Shown: in pieces, positions 38,523-48,180 of the stretch | Layout of the letters: each line of letters begins with the position of its first letter | Position numbering within the stretch: position 1 is the stretch's first letter | Assembly: GCA_947497755.1 (NCBI GenBank) | Contig: CANMHT010000003.1 | Span: 248,001-312,000, forward strand | Reading direction: 5' to 3' | Source of the DNA: an uncultured Polaribacter sp. | GTDB lineage: Bacteria; Bacteroidota; Bacteroidia; Flavobacteriales; Flavobacteriaceae | Length of the DNA stretch: 64,000 nt | Made by a program: the position numbers and the translations under genes | The notes under the pieces: model-generated | Databases searched by the model: none | What the model saw: only the letters and a program-made list of their open reading frames with translations | What the model was told of the DNA's origin: nothing

Positions 38523-41315
38523 ATGAAATTAGACCTAAGCAAGATAAATCCAAAGGAAAATATAATTATTAAAGGTGCAAAATTGCACAACCTTAAAGAT
38601 ATTGATGTTGTTATTCCAAGAAATAAATTAGTTGTAATAACTGGACTTTCTGGGTCTGGAAAATCTTCATTGGCATTTGATACTTTATATGCCGAAGGAC
38701 AACGAAGATATGTAGAAAGTTTATCTTCTTATGCAAGACAGTTTTTGGGGAAATTACACAAACCAAAAGTAGATTATATTAAAGGGATTGCTCCTGCTAT
38801 TGCTATCGAACAAAAAGTAAACTCTACCAATCCTAGATCTACTGTTGGTACTTCTACTGAGATTTATGATTACATCAAATTGTTATATGCTAGAATTGGA
38901 AAAACCTTCTCTCCTATTTCTAATAATGAGGTAAAAAAACATACTGTTACTGATGTTCTTAATTACCTTAAAGGATTAGAAGTTGGTTCAAAATTATTAT
39001 TACTTGCTCCTATTCAACGTAATGAAGACAGGGATTTAAAAACTTTATTAAATATTTTTAACCAACAAGGGTATGTTAGAATTAAATTAAATGATACTGT
39101 TGTTAGAATTGAAGAATTTCCTTTTGATACATACAACAACGAAGACTTGCAATTGGTAATCGATCGAATTGTACTTAAAGATGATGAAGATTTTTACAAT
39201 CGACTTGCCGATGCTATTCAAACTGCTTTTTTTGAAGGAAAAGGGATTTGTAGTATCGAAAACTTAAATACTAAATCTATTACAGAGTTTAGCAATAAGT
39301 TTGAATTAGACGGAATTACTTTTTTAGAACCAAATACACATTTGTTTAGTTTTAATAATCCTTATGGAGCATGTCCTACTTGTGAAGGTTACGGGAATGT
39401 GATTGGTATTGATGCTGATTTGGTTATTCCAAATACAGGATTGTCTATTTATGAAGATGCTATTTTACCTTTCAAATCAGAATCCTTTAGAAAATATAAA
39501 GACGATTTGGTGAATCATGCTTTTAATTTTGACATTCCTATCCATAAACCTTGGTTCGAACTTAGTGAGCAACAAAAAGAATTGGTATGGAATGGTAATA
39601 AAAGTTTTAACGGAATTCACCATTTCTTCGAAAAACTAGAAGAGAAAAGTTACAAGATTCAAAATAGAGTCATGCTTTCTCGTTATCGTGGTAAAACACA
39701 ATGTACAGAATGTAATGGAAAACGCTTACGTAAAGAAGCCAATTATGTAAAAGTTAACGGAAAAACAATTTCAGAGCTTGTTTCTATGCCAATAGATGAA
39801 CTGGCTAGTTTTTTTGCTACAGTAACCCTAAATAAATACGAATTAAAAATTGGAAAACGCTTATTGACAGAAATCAACAATCGTCTTCAGTTTTTACAGG
39901 ATGTAGGATTGAGTTATTTAACACTTAATAGAACTTCTAATACGCTATCTGGTGGTGAAAGTCAACGTATTAATTTAGCCACTTCGTTAGGAAGTAGTCT
40001 AGTTGGTTCTATGTATATTTTAGATGAACCCAGTATCGGATTGCATCCTAAAGATACAGAACGTTTAATTGGAGTACTTCAAAATTTACGCGATTTAGGA
40101 AATACTGTTATTGTGGTAGAACATGATGAAGATATTATGAAAGTTGCTGATTATATTATTGATATTGGTCCAGAAGCTGGAACTTATGGAGGAAATGTAG
40201 TAGCTGAAGGGACTTTTAAAAATATTCTTAGTTCTAATTCTTTAACTGCACAATATTTAAATACCCAATTACAAATTGAGCTTCCAAGTAAAAGAAGAAC
40301 TTCTAAAAATAGCATACAAGTTGTTGGTGCAAGAGAAAACAATCTTAAAAATATTGATGTTACTTTTCCTTTAAACAATTTAACCGTAATTACAGGTGTT
40401 TCTGGAAGTGGAAAAAGTACTTTAGTTAAAAAGATTTTATATCCTGCTATGCAGAAAAAAATCATTGGTTATGGAGATAAATTAGGACAATTTACAGAAA
40501 TTAAAGGTTCGTATGACAGTTTAAAACATATTGAGTTTATAGATCAAAATCCTATTGGGCGCTCTTCACGTTCTAATCCAGTAACTTATATAAAAGCTTA
40601 TGATGATATAAGAAGTTTATTTTCTAGTCAGAAATTGGCAAAAATTAGAAACTATAAACCCAAACATTTTTCATTTAATGTAGAAGGTGGTCGTTGTGAA
40701 ACTTGTAAAGGTGAAGGCGAAGTTACCATAGAAATGCAATTTATGGCAGATGTGCATTTGCAATGTGAAACTTGTAAAGGAAAACGCTTTAAAAAAGAAG
40801 TATTAGAAATTACTTTTCAAGACAAATCTATAGACGATATTTTAAACGCTACTATTGATGATGCTGTTGCCTTTTTTACTGAACACGAACAGAAAAAAAT
40901 CGTTCAAAAATTAAAACCTTTACAAGATGTTGGTTTAGGTTATGTACAATTAGGACAATCTTCTTCTACTCTTTCTGGTGGAGAAGCGCAACGTATTAAA
41001 CTAGCATCGTTTTTAGTAAAAGGAAACACCAAGGATAAAGCCTTATTTATCTTTGACGAACCTACAACTGGTTTGCATTTTCACGATATAAAAAAACTAT
41101 TAGATTCTTTCAATGCTTTGATTGAAAGAGGTCACTCTATTATTGTAATTGAACACAATATAGAACTCATTAAATGTGCTGATTATATTATTGATTTAGG
41201 AGCTGAAGGTGGTAAAAAAGGTGGTGAATTAGTATTCCAAGGAACACCAGAAGAATTAATTACAAATAAAAATTCTCACACAGCAACTTATTTAAAAGAG
41301 AAATTAGTAATTTAA
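38523..41315 (+). CDS. uvrA: Excinuclease ABC subunit A
   Basis: GLSGSGKSSLAFDTLYAEGQRRYVESLSSYARQFLG; CPTCEGYG and CETCKGEG zinc modules; two ABC signatures LSGGE. Confidence 0.96.
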   Translation: MKLDLSKINPKENIIIKGAKLHNLKDIDVVIPRNKLVVITGLSGSGKSSLAFDTLYAEGQRRYVESLSSYARQFLGKLHKPKVDYIKGIAPAIAIEQKVNSTNPRSTVGTSTEIYDYIKLLYARIGKTFSPISNNEVKKHTVTDVLNYLKGLEVGSKLLLLAPIQRNEDRDLKTLLNIFNQQGYVRIKLNDTVVRIEEFPFDTYNNEDLQLVIDRIVLKDDEDFYNRLADAIQTAFFEGKGICSIENLNTKSITEFSNKFELDGITFLEPNTHLFSFNNPYGACPTCEGYGNVIGIDADLVIPNTGLSIYEDAILPFKSESFRKYKDDLVNHAFNFDIPIHKPWFELSEQQKELVWNGNKSFNGIHHFFEKLEEKSYKIQNRVMLSRYRGKTQCTECNGKRLRKEANYVKVNGKTISELVSMPIDELASFFATVTLNKYELKIGKRLLTEINNRLQFLQDVGLSYLTLNRTSNTLSGGESQRINLATSLGSSLVGSMYILDEPSIGLHPKDTERLIGVLQNLRDLGNTVIVVEHDEDIMKVADYIIDIGPEAGTYGGNVVAEGTFKNILSSNSLTAQYLNTQLQIELPSKRRTSKNSIQVVGARENNLKNIDVTFPLNNLTVITGVSGSGKSTLVKKILYPAMQKKIIGYGDKLGQFTEIKGSYDSLKHIEFIDQNPIGRSSRSNPVTYIKAYDDIRSLFSSQKLAKIRNYKPKHFSFNVEGGRCETCKGEGEVTIEMQFMADVHLQCETCKGKRFKKEVLEITFQDKSIDDILNATIDDAVAFFTEHEQKKIVQKLKPLQDVGLGYVQLGQSSSTLSGGEAQRIKLASFLVKGNTKDKALFIFDEPTTGLHFHDIKKLLDSFNALIERGHSIIVIEHNIELIKCADYIIDLGAEGGKKGGELVFQGTPEELITNKNSHTATYLKEKLVI

Positions 41316-41340
41316 TAGCTGGTAAATTGTAACCGTTAAA

Positions 41341-42438
41341 ATGATACAAAACTTAACAACAGAGCAAAAAGTAAATGCGGTAAGAATCTTTGCTGTTCTT
41401 TCTACCGTTTCAATGATGTTGTATGCTCCAGATTTATGGATAACTGATAAAGTTTTCCCAGTTATTCCTTTGTTTGACTGGATGCCAATACCAACATCTC
41501 CTTTTGATACGATTTTTGCAGGCTTATTTTTTGTGAGTCAAGTTGTATATGTATTTAAACCTAAAAGATGGTTAGGCTGGCTTGTTTTATCGCTGTATGT
41601 ATTTTTATCTCTTGTAGATCAAAATAGATTACAACCTTATTTCTACCAAAGTGCATTAACTATTTTTGCCATTGTATTATTTCCTAAAAATGCTGACTCA
41701 AAAAGAATATTACATACAGTAATTCTTATTTTTTTAGCAACATATTTTTGGAGTGGTGTTCAAAAGTTAAATGGTATTTTTTACGAAGAATGGATGGGAG
41801 CCTTACTCAAACATTTTAGTTTTATCCCAGAAGTTTTACTACAAACGTTTACCTATATGGTACCATGGCTTGAGGCTTTATTAGGTATTTTATTACTCTT
41901 TAACAAAACAAGAAAATTAGGAGTTATTGGTGTTGTTTCTATGCACAGCATTATTATAGTCATGTTGTTATATTTAGGCTACGGATTTAATGTTATTCCG
42001 TGGAATGTTCAAAATATTCTAAGCGTAATTGTACTATTTTGGTTCTTAAAAACAGAGACATCTTTAGATTTTTTCACCAATTTAGTAAGTCCACAAAAGG
42101 CCGTAATTTTTGTATTTACTTTTCTTTTACCATTCAGTAATTTATTCGGTTATTGGGATCATCTATTATCGTTTAGTTTCTTTACTTCTAAACTAAATTA
42201 CTATTACATTCAAATAGATGATAGTCTCAAAGACAACTTGCCAAAAGCGGTTCAAAAATACTATCGTTCTAACGAAACTATGACTGTAATTTATTTAAAT
42301 GAATGGGCTGGAGATATCAATAAAGTTTTATTGTACCCACAACCTAGAGTAGCAAAAAAGGTAGAACAATATGTACTTTCTTTTGCCGATGAATCTACTA
42401 TAAAGAATCCTACAAAGTTGGTAGTATATAATAAATAA
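41341..42438 (+). CDS. Multi-pass membrane protein (HTTM/DoxX-like candidate)
   Basis: Multiple TM segments; FLATYFWSGVQKLNGIFYEEWMGALL. Confidence 0.6.
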   Translation: MIQNLTTEQKVNAVRIFAVLSTVSMMLYAPDLWITDKVFPVIPLFDWMPIPTSPFDTIFAGLFFVSQVVYVFKPKRWLGWLVLSLYVFLSLVDQNRLQPYFYQSALTIFAIVLFPKNADSKRILHTVILIFLATYFWSGVQKLNGIFYEEWMGALLKHFSFIPEVLLQTFTYMVPWLEALLGILLLFNKTRKLGVIGVVSMHSIIIVMLLYLGYGFNVIPWNVQNILSVIVLFWFLKTETSLDFFTNLVSPQKAVIFVFTFLLPFSNLFGYWDHLLSFSFFTSKLNYYYIQIDDSLKDNLPKAVQKYYRSNETMTVIYLNEWAGDINKVLLYPQPRVAKKVEQYVLSFADESTIKNPTKLVVYNK

Positions 42439-42439
42439 A

Positions 42440-42465
42440 GCTGCTTAAAATCTCTTCTAAACAGC
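42440..42465 (-). terminator. Hairpin downstream of hmuY-like gene
   Basis: Minus strand GCTGTTTA-gaagagattt-TAAGCAGC followed by TTTATT. Confidence 0.5.
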
Positions 42466-42501
42466 CTTATCATAATCGAATCAATCAACAATTCTATCTA
42501 A

Positions 42502-43110
42502 TTATTTTAGATTTTTATCTCCAACATTTGGATTGTAAGTATAGTTAAACGAATAGTAACGTGGATCTTTTGTAGAGTCTTCATCTTTGTAATAACTCAA
42601 GATTTCCATTTTAGCATAATGTCCATTGCTTGTTTTAATTACCAATACTTTTCCTGCTACTACACTAATTTTATGTGTTTGTCTGTTATAAGTATACCAA
42701 GTACTTTTTGGCAATGCCAATGCTCCAGATTTATCTTGTTTAAAATCTGCGTCATTAGGTGCAGTTACTATATTTCCAAATGTTCCTGTTTGTAATGAGA
42801 AAGCTCCTACTCCAGTTCTTTCTGGTTCATCTGTTAATCCAACTTTTGCTCCTCCATTAAAAATAATAGTAGTTCCTCTAAAAGCAACATCCCAGTTATT
42901 TCCTGTTACCACAGTACCAGTACTAAAACTAAATTTTGTAAAATCTCCAGATTCTGCTGGTGGATTTACCGTATAATCTGTAGTTACAGGCGCATGAATA
43001 TTTACCGCCTTTTTGGCTACCACCGGTACTACTTCTGTATCATTATTACTACAAGAAGTTATAAATAGTGATACTATTGCGATTAAAAAAATTGATTTAA
43101 TAGTTTTCAT
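42502..43110 (-). CDS. hmuY: HmuY-family heme-binding lipoprotein
   Basis: Lipobox FITSC; FTKFSFSTGTVVTGNNWDVAFRGTTIIFNGG typical HmuY core. Confidence 0.85.
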   Translation of the reverse strand: MKTIKSIFLIAIVSLFITSCSNNDTEVVPVVAKKAVNIHAPVTTDYTVNPPAESGDFTKFSFSTGTVVTGNNWDVAFRGTTIIFNGGAKVGLTDEPERTGVGAFSLQTGTFGNIVTAPNDADFKQDKSGALALPKSTWYTYNRQTHKISVVAGKVLVIKTSNGHYAKMEILSYYKDEDSTKDPRYYSFNYTYNPNVGDKNLK

Positions 43111-43138
43111 TTTATTTGATTTTTGATTTATGTTATTT

Positions 43139-45193
43139 TTAAAAATTTACTCGAAGTCTTGCGTAGATGGTTCTTCCAACTCTTAATACAGCATCGTTTT
43201 TAGGAAATAGCTTTTCATTCTGCATTCCGTCTGAGTTCAGTAGATTATCTACTCCAATTTGAATCTCAGAAACGCTATAAATTGGTTTGGTTATTGAAGC
43301 ATTCAATAAAACATGTGGTTTTACAAAATCATCGTATCTATCTATAATTTGCTGACTACTATTTGTATCGTACAAAGCGTATTTACTTCTATAAATAGCT
43401 CTTAAATTTGCAAAAAAGTTGTGTTGAAAGTTTCTATAAGATAGCTTTAAATTTGCTGTATGTTTTGAACGATTTGCAAGTCCAACATAATCGTTTATAC
43501 TTAATTGTTGAGATGGAGAACTTGAGGTTTTTCTAAAATACACAACCCCAGATTTTATAAGCTTTTCTTGATCTTTATCTTTGGCAATCAAAAACTGATA
43601 ACCTCCAGAGACACTTATGTTGTCTGTAAATCTATAGTGAGCATCTAATTCTACACCTTGTGTATAAACTTTATTTCTGTTTTCGTAATAAAAAACTCTT
43701 GTTGTTGGATTTATTCCTGGTAATACTCCATTAAAAACCGCTGTATTGATTAGGTCTTTTATATCATTTCTAAAAAAGTTTACATTCAATTTTAGATTTT
43801 GAATGGGTTTCATTTGAAAGCTTAAATTATAACCAATAGAATTTTCGGGATTCAAATCTTTTGCAACCTGATTTTGTACAGCTGGTATTTGTCCAAATAA
43901 TTCGTGCATAGTTCTAACTCCATAAACAATATAACCACCAGCAGAATTATTAAAGTTGAAAAACAATTGTCTAAAATCTGGAGCTTTAAATCCATAACCT
44001 ACAGATGATTTTATAGCCAACCAATCATTTAGTTTGTATCTGGCAGAGATTTTTGGAGAAAAAGCAGATTTGTACTTGTTGTGATGATCAAATCTAGCTC
44101 CCAAAATGATATTTAAATCTTCTGTTAATTTATAGTCAAATTGTCCAAAAACATAATGGGTTTTAAATGATTCTTTCTTTGCAAAAAAAGTTCTATCTAA
44201 AGCATCAAAACTTGCACCTACACCAGTAATTAATTCATTTTTATTGAACTTAATTACAGCTCTAACTTCAGGTCTAATCAAAGATTGATTATAGTGAGAA
44301 GCATTCCCATTAAATATACTTTTGGTTTTATAATTTGTTGCATAAAAAGAGTAATCAACATCTACTTTTTCAGATAATTTATGATCAACCTTGGTATGAA
44401 AATTATACTCATTTACAGTATTGGTATGCGTTTCTAATTTTTGATTTTGCTGATAAAACCGATTGGATTGAACAATGTTTAATTGTTTACTCACTTCATA
44501 AGTTAGATCTAAGGTTCCAGTATAATTCTCATAAGGATTACTGGTTTTATACGAAGTACTTGGAGATAAATCATAAGCACCTACAGCATTTAAATTCAAC
44601 CCAGTTTTAATACCGAACTTTCCTTTTTTAAATGCATAATTAGTATTTAAATCTAGCTCGCTTCGATTCCCTCCTTTAAAATAAAACTGTAAATCTCCCT
44701 TGTTTGTATCTCTATTAAGTTTATGGGTAATAATATTTATCACTCCACCAATAGCTTCAGATCCATACAAACTAGAAGAAGGTCCTTTAACGATCTCTAT
44801 CTGTTTTACATCATTTACTGTTAACCTTCTTAAATCTAATGTTCCAGCACTTCTACCAACCAAAGGAACACCATCAATTAAAACCAATGTGTAAGCAGCA
44901 TTTAAACCTTGCATTTGTATGCCTTCAAAACCACTTGGATCTGTCACAAAAACAATTCCTGTTTGCTCTTGTAAAATATTTCTTAAACGTGTAGAGCCTG
45001 CCTTTTTTATTTCTTTATTAGAAATTAATGTTACAGCTAAAGGTACAGAAGACAATTGCCTTAATGTTCTGGTTGCAGTAATTACAACTTCATCTAACTG
45101 GCGTACTTTGGCAGTATCCTTTACCACTTCTTGAGAATAACCGATAAAAGACAAGAACAAAATACAACTGCACAAAATTCTATTTAGAATCAT
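43139..45193 (-). CDS. TonB-dependent receptor, heme/iron type (HmuR-like)
   Basis: Signal peptide, LDEVVITATRTLRQLSSVPLAVTLIS TonB box/plug, PSSSLYGSEAIGGVINIIT; adjacent hmuY. Confidence 0.92.
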   Translation of the reverse strand: MILNRILCSCILFLSFIGYSQEVVKDTAKVRQLDEVVITATRTLRQLSSVPLAVTLISNKEIKKAGSTRLRNILQEQTGIVFVTDPSGFEGIQMQGLNAAYTLVLIDGVPLVGRSAGTLDLRRLTVNDVKQIEIVKGPSSSLYGSEAIGGVINIITHKLNRDTNKGDLQFYFKGGNRSELDLNTNYAFKKGKFGIKTGLNLNAVGAYDLSPSTSYKTSNPYENYTGTLDLTYEVSKQLNIVQSNRFYQQNQKLETHTNTVNEYNFHTKVDHKLSEKVDVDYSFYATNYKTKSIFNGNASHYNQSLIRPEVRAVIKFNKNELITGVGASFDALDRTFFAKKESFKTHYVFGQFDYKLTEDLNIILGARFDHHNKYKSAFSPKISARYKLNDWLAIKSSVGYGFKAPDFRQLFFNFNNSAGGYIVYGVRTMHELFGQIPAVQNQVAKDLNPENSIGYNLSFQMKPIQNLKLNVNFFRNDIKDLINTAVFNGVLPGINPTTRVFYYENRNKVYTQGVELDAHYRFTDNISVSGGYQFLIAKDKDQEKLIKSGVVYFRKTSSSPSQQLSINDYVGLANRSKHTANLKLSYRNFQHNFFANLRAIYRSKYALYDTNSSQQIIDRYDDFVKPHVLLNASITKPIYSVSEIQIGVDNLLNSDGMQNEKLFPKNDAVLRVGRTIYARLRVNF

Positions 45194-45210
45194 TCTTTAT
45201 AATTTTGTTG

Positions 45211-45218
45211 CAAATATA
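45211..45218 (-). promoter_or_regulatory. -7 element TATATTTG of the receptor-hmuY operon
   Basis: CAAATATA on + strand, ~20 nt upstream of the ATG. Confidence 0.5.
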
Positions 45219-45227
45219 TTCTTTATT

Positions 45228-45246
45228 TTTATTCAATCTAAATAAA
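45228..45246. promoter_or_regulatory. Imperfect palindrome between divergent iron-locus promoters
   Basis: TTTATTCAATCTAAATAAA; arms TTTATT/AATAAA, located between both -7 elements. Confidence 0.4.
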
Positions 45247-45251
45247 ATTTA

Positions 45252-45259
45252 TATTTTTG
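45252..45259 (+). promoter_or_regulatory. -7 element TATTTTTG of the DUF6607-reductase operon
   Basis: Matches TAnnTTTG, 30 nt upstream of the ATG at 45289. Confidence 0.5.
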
Positions 45260-45288
45260 TCCCCGAAACTAATTTTAACATATAAGTG

Positions 45289-46191
45289 ATGAGAAAAACA
45301 TTTCTACTAACTCTAATAAGTATATTAACTATCAGCATTTCTTTTTCTCAGAGTAAAAAGAAAAAAGATAGAACAGCAATAAAAAAAATGAGCGGTTGTT
45401 TTGAAGTAACCTTCAATTTTGCTGAGACTTTCAATTATAGTGATGATAAAAACTACAAACCATCAAAAACAAAAAGTGATAAAGCCTTAGAGTGGGCACA
45501 ATTGGTTGTTGATGAAAAAAACAAAATATCAATTCAACATATATTACAAGTAGGTAATCCACAGAAACCACATATTGTTAAACACTGGAGGCAAGATTGG
45601 GTTTATCAAAATCAAAACTTATATAACTATGCAGGTAACAATACTTGGGACTTTAAAAAGAAATCTAAAAAAGAGGTAAGAAGACAATGGACTCAAAAAG
45701 TATATCAAGTAGATGATAGTCCACGTTACGAAGGATCTGGGACTTGGGTACATGTAGACGGAAAAAGTTATTGGGAGAATACTACTAATGCCCCTTTACC
45801 TAGAAGAGAATATACTAAAAGAAGCGACTACAACATCACTTCTAGAGGAAATAGACATGAAATTACAGATTATGGTTGGGTACATGATCAAGACAATGAA
45901 AAAGTATTAAGAGAAGGAAATAATTATACCGTAATCGCAAAAGAGAAAGGATATAATACTTATGTAAAAGTTGCTGATAGCAAATGTAAAGCTGCTCAAG
46001 ATTGGTGGGTGAAAAATGCTGATAAATGGCAAACAATTAGAAATAAATGGGACGATGTTTACAATAGAAATCAACAACTTACTTTAAAAAAGAAAGTAAA
46101 AAACAAGCTATTGTATAAATATCTTTTTTCAGAAAAAGCGAATCAAGAAGAAGAAGTAAGTAAAATCATTGAATCATTTGTAAAAAAATAA
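45289..46191 (+). CDS. Secreted protein, DUF6607-like
   Basis: Signal peptide; W-rich domain; first gene of divergent operon; ATG at 45289. Confidence 0.7.
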   Translation: MRKTFLLTLISILTISISFSQSKKKKDRTAIKKMSGCFEVTFNFAETFNYSDDKNYKPSKTKSDKALEWAQLVVDEKNKISIQHILQVGNPQKPHIVKHWRQDWVYQNQNLYNYAGNNTWDFKKKSKKEVRRQWTQKVYQVDDSPRYEGSGTWVHVDGKSYWENTTNAPLPRREYTKRSDYNITSRGNRHEITDYGWVHDQDNEKVLREGNNYTVIAKEKGYNTYVKVADSKCKAAQDWWVKNADKWQTIRNKWDDVYNRNQQLTLKKKVKNKLLYKYLFSEKANQEEEVSKIIESFVKK

Positions 46192-46193
46192 CC

Positions 46194-47687
46194 ATGAAAA
46201 ATTCAATAAAAACCTTTCTAATTGTTTGTTTATTAAGTACAATTAGCACCATAAATGCCCAAACAAAAAATATCTTTTTAGAACGATCTTTTTGGAAAAC
46301 AAATCCAAGTATAAAAATTGTAGAGCAAAAAATAACTGCTGGTAATAGTGCTACTAAATTAAACCGTTATGGTTTTGATGCTGTGGTATATGCATTATTA
46401 GAAAATGCCAATCCTAAAGTAATTAAGCATTTACTTTCAAAAAAAGGAAATGATGTTAATAAACTTACACACGATGGTAGAACTTATATCTTTTGGGCAG
46501 CCTATAAAAACAATATGCCCATAGTAAAATATTTACTAAAAAATGGTGCAAAAACGGATGTAATTGATGACAAAGGTTACTCTATTTTAAATTTTACTGC
46601 TGTTGCAGGTGTAGAAAATACCAAACTGTATGATTTATTAATTAAACATGGTGCTAATGTAAAAGAAGACACAACACCAAGCGGAGCAAATGCACTTTTA
46701 CTAATTGTTCCCAACTTAAGTAATTTTAAGATGGTAGACTATTTTACATCTAAAGGTTTATCGTTAAATAGTACCGATAAAAATGGAAATGGTGTATTTA
46801 ACTATACAGCACAAAAAGGAAATAAAAAGATGCTAGAAATGCTTATCAAAAAAGGTGTTTCTTATAAAAAAGTAAATCGCAATGGTGGTAATGCAATGCT
46901 TTTTGCAACCAAAGGCTCTAGAAGTGGGTACAATTCTTTAGAGTTCTTTAAATATTTAGAAGAGTTAGGAATTACTCCAAACATTAGAAACAAAGATGGT
47001 AAAACTCCTTTACACAATTTAAGTTATAGTAATAAAGATTTAGCTACAATCAATTACTTTATTAACAAAGGTGTAGATGTAAATCAAACAGATAAAAACG
47101 GGAATATTGCTTTAATCAATGCCGCTTCTCGTAATTCATTAGATATTGTAAAACTTTATGCTAGTAAAACTAAAAACATCAATCATACCAACAAAGATAG
47201 TCAGTCTGCATTAACAAGAGCCATTAGAAATACTAATAAAGTATTTAGCTATTTGATTAACAATGGTGCAGATGTTAATGTGGTTGATAAAAAAGGGAAT
47301 CATCTAGGTTATTACTTATTTAACTGGTTCTCTGAAAAAAACATCAAAAATTTTGAATACAAATTGATGTCGCTAAAATCTAAAGGATTAGCAATTACTA
47401 AAAAGCAAAAAGACGGTACCACATTATATCATTTAGCAGTAAAAAAACAAAGTTTACCAATGTTAAAATATATTAGTAAATATGATATTGATATCAATGC
47501 TAAAAATGCCGATAACTTAACTGCACTACAGAAAGCTGTAATGATGGCGAAAGATGATAGCATTATTAAATACTTAATTGCACAAGGAGCAAATACAAAA
47601 ATTAAAACAGATTTTGACGAAAGCTTGTATGATTTAGCCAAAGAAAATGAAGCATTAAAAAATACAGATATCAGCTTTTTAAAATAA
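46194..47687 (+). CDS. Secreted ankyrin-repeat protein
   Basis: Signal peptide; repeats such as DGRTYIFWAAYKNNMPIVKYLLKNGAKTDVIDDKGYS and NGNIALINAASRNSLDIVKLYASKTKNINHTNKDS. Confidence 0.92.
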   Translation: MKNSIKTFLIVCLLSTISTINAQTKNIFLERSFWKTNPSIKIVEQKITAGNSATKLNRYGFDAVVYALLENANPKVIKHLLSKKGNDVNKLTHDGRTYIFWAAYKNNMPIVKYLLKNGAKTDVIDDKGYSILNFTAVAGVENTKLYDLLIKHGANVKEDTTPSGANALLLIVPNLSNFKMVDYFTSKGLSLNSTDKNGNGVFNYTAQKGNKKMLEMLIKKGVSYKKVNRNGGNAMLFATKGSRSGYNSLEFFKYLEELGITPNIRNKDGKTPLHNLSYSNKDLATINYFINKGVDVNQTDKNGNIALINAASRNSLDIVKLYASKTKNINHTNKDSQSALTRAIRNTNKVFSYLINNGADVNVVDKKGNHLGYYLFNWFSEKNIKNFEYKLMSLKSKGLAITKKQKDGTTLYHLAVKKQSLPMLKYISKYDIDINAKNADNLTALQKAVMMAKDDSIIKYLIAQGANTKIKTDFDESLYDLAKENEALKNTDISFLK

Positions 47688-47693
47688 AATACC

Positions 47694-48173
47694 ATGATTA
47701 AAAAAATAACCTCTATACTAATTCTTGCAATTGTAGCAATGGCTTTTACAACTACTAAAAGTACTCGATACAAATGCATGATTCAAATGAAAAATTATTC
47801 TGGTGAAGGTGCTTATGTTGTCGTTTCATTATTAAATCCGAAAGGCGAATATGAAAAAACATTATATGTACAAGGAGATGATGACGAATGGTATCACGAC
47901 ATTACAGAATGGTGGAATTTTCAAGGAAAAACACATGAGAATATTGATGCAATAACTGGAGCAACCATTAGTGGTGGTAATAGAGCTATTAGTCATATAA
48001 ACATAGAAGATGACAAAATAGACAAAGGATATAAAATTAGATTTGAAAGTGCTGTAGAAGACAAAGAATACTACAAAGATGATGTAGAATTTGAACTTAC
48101 TTCACAAACAGTAAAAAGTAAAGTTGCAGGAAAAGGATTTATCAGATATATCAGAATGATTCCTCAAAAATAG
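47694..48173 (+). CDS. DUF2271-like secreted protein
   Basis: Signal peptide; YKCMIQMKNYSGEGAYVVVSLLNPKGEYEKTLYVQGDDDEWYHDITEWW...DAITGATISGG. Confidence 0.75.
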   Translation: MIKKITSILILAIVAMAFTTTKSTRYKCMIQMKNYSGEGAYVVVSLLNPKGEYEKTLYVQGDDDEWYHDITEWWNFQGKTHENIDAITGATISGGNRAISHINIEDDKIDKGYKIRFESAVEDKEYYKDDVEFELTSQTVKSKVAGKGFIRYIRMIPQK

Positions 48174-48180
48174 TGTTTTA

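Noticed and set aside
46194-47687. Repetitive region as a tandem DNA repeat or CRISPR
   Set aside because: Repeats are at protein level (ankyrin); DNA copies diverge and there are no regular spacers. No CRISPR array seen anywhere in the window.
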